Source of the DNA: Pontimonas sp.
Lineage (GTDB): Bacteria > Actinomycetota > Actinomycetes > Actinomycetales > Microbacteriaceae
Reading direction: 5' to 3'
NCBI GenBank assembly: GCA_028096805.1
Contig: JAOHDU010000008.1
Location: 1-39,930, forward strand
DNA length: 39,930 bases
The translations under genes were made by a program, and so were the position numbers. Below the pieces are notes generated by a model. It did not search any database and had not been told where the DNA came from. It saw only the letters and a program-made list of their open reading frames with translations. Below are positions 34,623 to 39,930 of this stretch, piece by piece. How positions within the stretch are numbered: the stretch's first letter is position 1; the number at the start of each line of letters is the position of its first letter.

Positions 34623-35740
34623 CTTCCTTCTCGGCGAGCGGAAAACGTCTGGGATTTGCCCTCTGCCGCGTCCCATCGGGGGAACGAGTCTCGGGCCGGG
34701 CTGGCGTCCACGCGTTCGGCGGTGTGAGCGTATCCTTCCCGGGAGTGAGCCCCTGCTACATCCAATGGATAGGAACCGCTGTGCGTTTCAATGAGGATGC
34801 GCCCCGTGGGTTCTTGGGCTCCGGCCACCCCCGGCACCAGATCGTCGGTATGCGCGATAGCGAGTGCCGGATAGCTTCCGCTGGCAGGTGCCGTACCGAG
34901 AGGTGCGCCGACGGTGAGAACGCTCCCGGTCAAATACCGGCCGCTTTCGGCAACGCGGCTCGCTAACAGCCCGCCCTGGGAATGGCCCACGAAATGAACG
35001 CGGTCGGTCGGTCGAACACCGGCTTTCTTCATGGCGGCCTGCACCGCCACCAGGGACGCCGCCGAGACCCCCGCCACCAAAGCGAGATTGCTTTCCATGT
35101 CGAAGGGTTCCGCGCTTGAACCCAGCCCCCAATGCTGAGTTCCCGCTATGTAGACATCAGATTCCCAGGAGCCTGAAGCCGTTTGGTAACGCTCAATACG
35201 GATCGGACTCTCCCCGTCAGGGATTCTCCCGACCCGCTCGGAAAGCGAAGTGGCGCGATCCACCGCGTGCGGGCCGGGGCCCACCGCCTCCACCGCCACC
35301 GAGTGCGGGCCGGGATTGCCAAGGAGGACCTTGGCTGCCGGCGAGATGTCTCCCACTCGAACAGCGCTGGAGAGATCGCCTCGCCCGAGGACGACAGTCA
35401 TCAAGCTCAACAACCGCTCCCGCGGGACCTCCCACGTCGCAATCCGCCAACGCTCTTGATCCGCTGTTGCCTCGGCGTAGTGGCGCGCAGCAAGCCCTAA
35501 GGCTTCCGCATCCTCTAGTAGACGCTCGAGCGATCCCACAATTGGACCCAAAGACACCGCCGGAATACTCCGCAATGTCTCGGTGAAGGGGTCCCGCTCC
35601 GCAACCTGTATTGCCGCCACTCGATGGCTAACACCAACGAGCTCTGCCTGGACATCCTTCAGGGATGTCGCCAGCGCGAGAATTTCGTCCTCCGATACCC
35701 ACAGCATTCCCGCGGTCGTCACCACCAGGCCATTGCTCAT
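34619..35740 (-). CDS. Alpha/beta hydrolase with N-terminal helical (WXG-like) domain
   Basis: A 373-residue protein in two parts. Residues about 15-115 are helical with repeated heptad-like Leu/Ala, resembling the WXG100/ESX-type hairpins that precede actinobacterial secreted hydrolases. Residues about 180-345 form an alpha/beta hydrolase: nucleophile S254 in VGHSQGGLLA, aspartate in AHTDDLVPG (D299 or D300), and histidine H332 or H339 in GAHSREGYAHT. The fold is closest to PGAP1/lipase-like families. No signal peptide is seen. It overlaps the upstream small gene as ATGA. The substrate is unknown; a cell-envelope lipid is a guess. Confidence 0.75.
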   Translation of the reverse strand: MSNGLVVTTAGMLWVSEDEILALATSLKDVQAELVGVSHRVAAIQVAERDPFTETLRSIPAVSLGPIVGSLERLLEDAEALGLAARHYAEATADQERWRIATWEVPRERLLSLMTVVLGRGDLSSAVRVGDISPAAKVLLGNPGPHSVAVEAVGPGPHAVDRATSLSERVGRIPDGESPIRIERYQTASGSWESDVYIAGTQHWGLGSSAEPFDMESNLALVAGVSAASLVAVQAAMKKAGVRPTDRVHFVGHSQGGLLASRVAESGRYLTGSVLTVGAPLGTAPASGSYPALAIAHTDDLVPGVAGAQEPTGRILIETHSGSYPLDVAGAHSREGYAHTAERVDASPARDSFPRWDAAEGKSQTFSARREGS

Positions 35741-35958
35741 AGTGATTCGGCTCGCGCCGACGCCGCACCCTCCTGATCTGCCCAGATCTCGAGCCGCCGC
35801 GCGATGGTGTGCGCTGAACGCTCAAGAGCCGCAAGCTCGGCCTCGCACGCATCCTTTGCCGGCGAGCGCCAATACGTCCCCAAGCTGTGGGTCGCAAGCT
35901 CTGCCGCGACCCGGCGCAGAGCCTGGGCCGCTTCCCGAGCCTCTGTTGCTGCCGCCAT
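35737..35958 (-). CDS. Small WXG-like helical protein
   Basis: A 73-residue protein, almost all helix, with a break at LGTYWRSPAKDACEAEL in the middle where WXG100 proteins have W-x-G. GGAAGGG stands eight bases before ATG 35958. The stop overlaps the hydrolase start as ATGA, so the two are made together, as with ESX-type chaperone/effector pairs. No ESX secretion machinery is visible in the window. The WXG identity rests on size, helix pattern and one motif only. Confidence 0.65.
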   Translation of the reverse strand: MAAATEAREAAQALRRVAAELATHSLGTYWRSPAKDACEAELAALERSAHTIARRLEIWADQEGAASARAESL

Positions 35959-36116
35959 CGTGATCGCCCTTCCGAGAGGGCATCATCTCTGAGGTGCAGC
36001 GCGTCCGCCGCGCCTTCGCTTACCCTCCCGAAAACCTCAGCAGCGCAATGCTCCGTGGACAAGGATGGATAGGGGAGAATAGAGGAAGAGAAGCTTCGCT
36101 GAGAGAAAAGGTGACC

Positions 36117-37499
36117 ATGTCAGCGTTAGGCCACCAACCGCTCAGTCCTCTCGATGGGCGCTACCAGAGCGCCATGGGCGATCTCCCCGAGTATTTTTCG
36201 GAGGCCGCACTCAACCGTGAGCGCGTCCATGTCGAAATTGAGTGGGTAATCGCGCTCACCAATGCCGGTTTTGCCGGCGTCTCTGCTTTGTCTCCAGACA
36301 CCATTGCGGCTTTGCGTTCGGTTGTAACCACCTTGGGCGAGACCCAGCTCCGCCAGATCGCGGACTACGAAGCCGTCACCAAACATGACGTCAAGGCTGT
36401 CGAATACTTTGTGCGGGATGTCTTGTGTGAAAACGGGCTGGAATCACTGGTGGAGCTCGTGCACTTTGGTTGCACGAGCGAAGACATCAACAATGTTTCT
36501 TACGCTCTTCTCACGAAGAAAGCCCTGCACAATGTCTGGTCACCCGCACTCCAGGGTGTTCGTGACCGCCTCAAGGAGCTGGCCCAGGAATGGCGCGAGG
36601 TTCCGATGCTCTCGCGTACTCACGGACAACCCGCCACTCCCACGACTTTTGGCAAGGAGCTAGCGGTGTTCGCACACCGCGTGGACCGAATCTCTCCGGT
36701 GATTGCCCAAGCCCAGTTCCCGGCGAAATTCAGCGGTGCCACCGGAACTTTTTCTGCGCACGTCGCTACCGATCCAACCCGGGACTGGGCAGCCCTCAGC
36801 GCGTCCTTCATCGAGGGCCTTGGTTTGGAATGGAACCCGCTCACCACACAGATCGAGTCTCATGACGGCGTCGCGCATGTGTTGAGTGCCGTGTCGCACG
36901 TGAATCGGATTCTTCATAATCTCTGCACCGACGTCTGGACCTATATTTCGCTCGGCTACCTCACGCAGATTCCCGAACCCGGCGCCACGGGCTCCTCCAC
37001 AATGCCTCACAAGATCAACCCGATTCGCTTTGAGAACGCGGAAGCCAATTTCGAACTTTCTTGTGCCCTGTTGGACTCTCTCGCCAGCACGTTGGTCACC
37101 TCCCGCTTACAGCGCGACCTCACCGACTCCACCACCCAGCGAAATATCGGTGTTGCGCTGGGACACTCCCTGCTTGCACTCTCGAACGTTGCGAAGGGTT
37201 TGACAGAAATAGCCCTCAACCGCGAACTCTTAGCAGCCGACCTCGAGGCAAACCAGGAGGTCCTTGCGGAGGCTATTCAGACCGTCATCCGGTCAGAGAT
37301 CGTCCAAGGCCGCTCGAGCATCGAGGACCCCTACGCGGTGGTGAAGGAGCTCACCCGGGGTAACAAACTCGACCAGCTAGCGCTACAGGAATTCATTGCT
37401 GGCCTCGACATCTCGCCTGAGGCAAAGAAGTCTCTGAGCGAACTCACCCCGCAGGGATACGTCGGGGTAGCGGCTGCACTGGTGGACCACCTGCGCTAG
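36117..37499 (+). CDS. purB: Adenylosuccinate lyase
   Basis: A 460-residue fumarase/aspartase-superfamily enzyme that splits SAICAR and adenylosuccinate, releasing fumarate. LSPLDGRYQSAMGDL opens the protein; SRTHGQPATPTTFGKE and the signature GSSTMPHKINPIRFENAE are clear, and VHFGCTSEDINN carries the catalytic region. ATG 36117 is chosen because AAAGG lies five bases upstream and the product matches the E. coli-type PurB start; the open frame continues to 35994 without support. The gap 35959-36116 holds no gene. Confidence 0.96.
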   Translation: MSALGHQPLSPLDGRYQSAMGDLPEYFSEAALNRERVHVEIEWVIALTNAGFAGVSALSPDTIAALRSVVTTLGETQLRQIADYEAVTKHDVKAVEYFVRDVLCENGLESLVELVHFGCTSEDINNVSYALLTKKALHNVWSPALQGVRDRLKELAQEWREVPMLSRTHGQPATPTTFGKELAVFAHRVDRISPVIAQAQFPAKFSGATGTFSAHVATDPTRDWAALSASFIEGLGLEWNPLTTQIESHDGVAHVLSAVSHVNRILHNLCTDVWTYISLGYLTQIPEPGATGSSTMPHKINPIRFENAEANFELSCALLDSLASTLVTSRLQRDLTDSTTQRNIGVALGHSLLALSNVAKGLTEIALNRELLAADLEANQEVLAEAIQTVIRSEIVQGRSSIEDPYAVVKELTRGNKLDQLALQEFIAGLDISPEAKKSLSELTPQGYVGVAAALVDHLR

Positions 37500-37502
37500 C
37501 GC

Positions 37503-37745
37503 TTAGTCGTTCCCCGTTTCCGGTTTTTCCCACTCGCCTTCCGGCTGCTTGTTGGGGGTCATAGCCAGAACCATCATGGCAAGCCCAATCACCACGATGA
37601 CAAAAGCCCCTCCGACCACGACGGTCGCCATCAGGACGTCGCGGGTGACCATCAAGAAAATTGCGCCGGCGAAAAGAGCCACAACACCAGCCAAACCGAC
37701 GTACTCGATAGGCCGCAGAGCGTTGAATTCGCGTGACTTCGTCAT
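37503..37745 (-). CDS. Small two-helix membrane protein
   Basis: An 80-residue protein, MTKSREFNALRPIEYVGLAG, with two hydrophobic helices (about 16-34 and 39-60) and an acidic C-terminus (GEWEKPETGND). No family is recognised. ATG 37745 overlaps the upstream stop as ATGA, so it is co-translated with the preceding membrane protein. Confidence 0.75.
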   Translation of the reverse strand: MTKSREFNALRPIEYVGLAGVVALFAGAIFLMVTRDVLMATVVVGGAFVIVVIGLAMMVLAMTPNKQPEGEWEKPETGND

Positions 37746-38308
37746 GATGAAACCTTCTCGTTCATAGCTTTGTTCATGCTGTGGTGGGTAATGGCAGCAA
37801 TGACCAGGTAGACACCCATGACGATAGCCCAGGCGCCAAAGAATCCAACAACGGCCACACTGTCGGCACTCTGGGTCAAAACGACCAGAGCAAACAAAAC
37901 GGTCAGCGTGCCTTGGGTCACCCAGTCTCTGCGCAGAACATCTCGTTTCGGCAGACGAAGGCCAGCCAGGATCTCCGAGGCACCCATTAACAGGGCCCAA
38001 ACCACGACGGCCCATAAGAGCAGGCCTATTCCATAGGAATTCAAACCCAGTGCGAGCGCACCAATGACGAGCGAGACCGCAGCTTGGAAACCATAAATGC
38101 CTCGAGCAGGGTGGTTTCCGAGGACACGCCAGGCGAGACCCCCCTGAACCACCGCAAGCACCAGCCCCGTTATCCCCAGCGCCACGAGTCCAAACTGGCC
38201 GGTGTGCCCGGGTGTGAACGTGATGAAAAGCCCCGGGACAATGAGAACAATGGCTCGGGACAGGGCGGCTGCCCCGTAAGAATTCGAGGTCTGGATGTGA
38301 GCTTCCAT
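37742..38308 (-). CDS. HdeD/DUF308-like membrane protein
   Basis: A 188-residue protein with about six helices arranged as repeated hairpins; YGIGLLLWAVVVWALLMGAS-EILAGLRL is typical of HdeD/DUF308 proteins. In E. coli HdeD is tied to acid resistance; here the role is unknown. ATG 38308 is preferred because TACACT (38318-38323) stands nine bases upstream. The longer frame reaching into dnaB is rejected. Confidence 0.75.
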   Translation of the reverse strand: MEAHIQTSNSYGAAALSRAIVLIVPGLFITFTPGHTGQFGLVALGITGLVLAVVQGGLAWRVLGNHPARGIYGFQAAVSLVIGALALGLNSYGIGLLLWAVVVWALLMGASEILAGLRLPKRDVLRRDWVTQGTLTVLFALVVLTQSADSVAVVGFFGAWAIVMGVYLVIAAITHHSMNKAMNEKVSS

Positions 38309-38317
38309 TACCCCCAC

Positions 38318-38323
38318 AGTGTA
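38318..38323 (-). promoter_or_regulatory. -10 box before the HdeD-like gene
   Basis: TACACT on the minus strand, nine bases before ATG 38308, within the 40-bp gap after dnaB. Confidence 0.4.
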
Positions 38324-38348
38324 GGAGCAGACACCTGGGTGATCGGGG

Positions 38349-39722
38349 CTAGACCCGAGGCATATCCGCGAATCGCGAATAGTGGCCTTGAAAGCCCACC
38401 ACGATGGTGTCCGTGGGTCCATTGCGATGCTTGGCCACAATGAGATCAGCTTCGCCCGCTCGGGGGTTTTCTTTCTCGTAGGCACTTTCGCGGTGAAGAA
38501 GGATCACCATATCCGCGTCCTGCTCCAGCGATCCAGACTCACGGAGATCGCTCAGCTGCGGCTTTTTGTCAGAGCGCTGCTCGGGGCCACGGTTCAGCTG
38601 CGAAAGGGCGATGACGGGCACTTGGAGTTCTTTTGCCAGAAGCTTCAGAGCCCGGGAAAACTCACTCACTTCCTGTTGGCGAGACTCCACTCGCTTACCC
38701 GAGGACATGAGCTGCAAATAATCGATCACGATCATCTTGAGGCCCACCCGCTGCTTGAGCCGACGAGCTTTAGCCCGAATTTCCACCAAGGTCATGTTCG
38801 GGCTGTCGTCAATGTAAAGCGGCGCCGCCTCAATGCGTCCGCGGGTTGAGGCAATGGTTTTCCAATCATTGGCTTCGATCTGGCCCTTGCGCATTTTTTG
38901 AAGCGGAATTGATGTCTCCGCAGAAAGCAGCCGCATGGCAATCTCTGACTTACCCATTTCCAGCGAAAAGAGAATGGTGGGCTCTTTGTGCTTAATGGAC
39001 GCTGCCCTTGCAAGGTCGAGGGCCAGAGTTGACTTACCCAACGCTGGGCGAGCGGCGATAAGGATCAACTGTCCAGGGTGTAGGCCATTGGTGAGCGCAT
39101 CCAACTCGGCGAAGCCCGTGGCAACCCCCACCATTTGTCCATCGCGGCCTCGCGCGGCCTCAATCTCATCAACCGCCGACGTGACGGCATCGGTCAGAGG
39201 GACGTAGTCTTCCGATTCGACGCCTCCCGCAACCTGGTAAATCTCCGTTTGAGCGTCGTTGACAAGCTCCGAAACCTCTCCTTCGCTCGCGTAGCCGAGG
39301 TTGGCGATCCGCGTACCCGCGTCCACGAGACGCCGCAGGACCGCCTTGTCGGCGACGATGGTGGCGTAATGGCCAGCACTCGCAGCGGTAGGAACGAGGC
39401 CCACCATGGTGTGAAGGTAATCGACGCCGCCAGCTCGCGAGAGCATTCCGGTCTTCGTGAGTTCGTCCGTCACCGAAATCACGTCGGTCGGCTCGCCGTG
39501 AGAGTACAGGTTGAGCAGCGCATCGAAAATAATTTCGTGCTTGGGCAAGTAAAAATCGCGGCCCTTGATTACTTCAATAACATCCGCAACGGCGTCCTTG
39601 CTGAGGAGCATGCCCCCGAGGGTGCCCTGCTCGGCCAGTGTGTCGTGAGGGGGCGTCCGCTCGCCACCGTAACTGCGTTCGCCGGGGGAGTCAGGGACGA
39701 GACCAAGCTGCGCGATAGACAC
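38349..39722 (-). CDS. dnaB: Replicative DNA helicase DnaB
   Basis: A 457-residue hexameric helicase. The N-terminal collar domain (TLAEQGTLGGMLLSKDAV and on) is followed by the RecA-like motor with Walker A ARPALGKST (about 224-232), FSLEMGKSEIAMR, Walker B VIDYLQLM, ALSQLNRGPEQR and DLRESGSLEQDADMVILLHR. No intein is present. GTG 39722 follows GAGGAG by seven bases and fixes the start. It unwinds DNA at the replication fork. Confidence 0.96.
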   Translation of the reverse strand: MSIAQLGLVPDSPGERSYGGERTPPHDTLAEQGTLGGMLLSKDAVADVIEVIKGRDFYLPKHEIIFDALLNLYSHGEPTDVISVTDELTKTGMLSRAGGVDYLHTMVGLVPTAASAGHYATIVADKAVLRRLVDAGTRIANLGYASEGEVSELVNDAQTEIYQVAGGVESEDYVPLTDAVTSAVDEIEAARGRDGQMVGVATGFAELDALTNGLHPGQLILIAARPALGKSTLALDLARAASIKHKEPTILFSLEMGKSEIAMRLLSAETSIPLQKMRKGQIEANDWKTIASTRGRIEAAPLYIDDSPNMTLVEIRAKARRLKQRVGLKMIVIDYLQLMSSGKRVESRQQEVSEFSRALKLLAKELQVPVIALSQLNRGPEQRSDKKPQLSDLRESGSLEQDADMVILLHRESAYEKENPRAGEADLIVAKHRNGPTDTIVVGFQGHYSRFADMPRV

Positions 39723-39889
39723 TAATGAACTCCTCGATTTGCTCCACGACCAGGGCGAACTCACCCTCCACCCACAGGTCTATCAGCACCGACTGACACG
39801 GCGGGGAGGGCACTCTGGAGGCCTGGTTTTGCCTCCTAGCAACGAACTTCTCCAGGCTATGTTTCACCCTGACGGTTGGCAATCCAGGC

Positions 39890-39898
39890 TGTGGATAA
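39890..39898. promoter_or_regulatory. Perfect DnaA box upstream of dnaB
   Basis: TGTGGATAA on the plus strand (TTATCCACA on the minus strand), the consensus DnaA-binding site, about 170 bp before dnaB. A second site, TGTGGGCAA at 39902-39910, differs at two positions. An inverted repeat GGAGGC/GCCTCC lies between these and dnaB at 39817-39836. No gene is seen from 39723 to the window end. Confidence 0.6.
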
Positions 39899-39930
39899 CT
39901 CTGTGGGCAACGCGCCGGAAATTCTCACAG

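Noticed and set aside
35628-36062. A longer minus-strand frame over the WXG-like gene.
   Set aside because: It is in another frame, rich in Arg and Gly as expected of a shadow; the 35737-35958 frame has a good ribosome site and an ATGA junction.
39691-39882. A minus-strand 63-codon frame upstream of dnaB.
   Set aside because: It overlaps the dnaB start region and its ribosome site, has no ribosome site of its own, and resembles no protein.

Overview
The window is a gene-dense, moderately GC-rich stretch of a bacterial chromosome from an actinobacterium, most likely a small-genome aquatic member of the Microbacteriaceae (inference). The evidence is the HspR-type dnaK operon with HAIR-like operators, a C50-carotenoid cluster built on small heterodimeric lycopene cyclase subunits and a lycopene elongase, a CopD-CtaG fusion, a Septum_form-type protein, and many genes that appear to be read from leaderless mRNAs. 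There are no rRNA genes, insertion sequences, CRISPR arrays or clear prophage. The genome is compact: most convergent neighbours overlap by 4-28 bp and most operon genes overlap at ATGA or TAATG junctions.

Layout. 1-8.8 kb: the 3' part of purL, an orphan YqaJ/lambda-exonuclease-like nuclease, chorismate mutase, purA, a TrmH-family RNA methyltransferase, an orphan beta-class DNA methyltransferase, a Septum_form-like protein, pyrE, exonuclease III, threonine aldolase and a nitroreductase. 8.8-15 kb: a five-gene heat-shock operon, dnaK-grpE-dnaJ-hspR-clpB, with three HAIR-like elements before dnaK. 15-21.7 kb: a UMF1-type MFS transporter, the carotenoid operon crtB-crtI-crtYe-crtYf-crtEb, divergent idi, and dcd. 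The GGPP synthase gene crtE is not in the window. 21.7-26.5 kb: tRNA-Gly(CCC), a Pif1-like helicase, an unknown membrane-anchored protein, CopD-CtaG and HU. 26.5-30.7 kb: zinc-ligand-free forms of S14, L33 and L28, then znuABC-zur with a perfect Zur-type box before znuA. 30.7-34.1 kb: a three-gene 2-oxoacid dehydrogenase operon (E1 alpha, E1 beta, E2). 34.2-39.9 kb: a YvlD/holin-like membrane protein, a WXG-like small protein coupled to an alpha/beta hydrolase, purB, two small membrane proteins and dnaB, with a perfect DnaA box upstream.

What stands out. Nine genes show TAnnnT followed by exactly six bases and then the start codon, which is the geometry of a -10 box driving a leaderless transcript. 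Two further genes have seven bases. In two places (trmH/DNA methyltransferase and pyrE/xth) such genes sit back to back with only 35-36 bases between starts, so the two promoters should exclude each other. I found no clearly new multi-gene defence or secretion system. The best candidates for undescribed biology are the back-to-back leaderless promoters, the WXG-like/hydrolase pair, the orphan nuclease and methyltransferase, and several RNA hairpins in leaders. All statements about function rest on reading motifs by eye; no database search was run.
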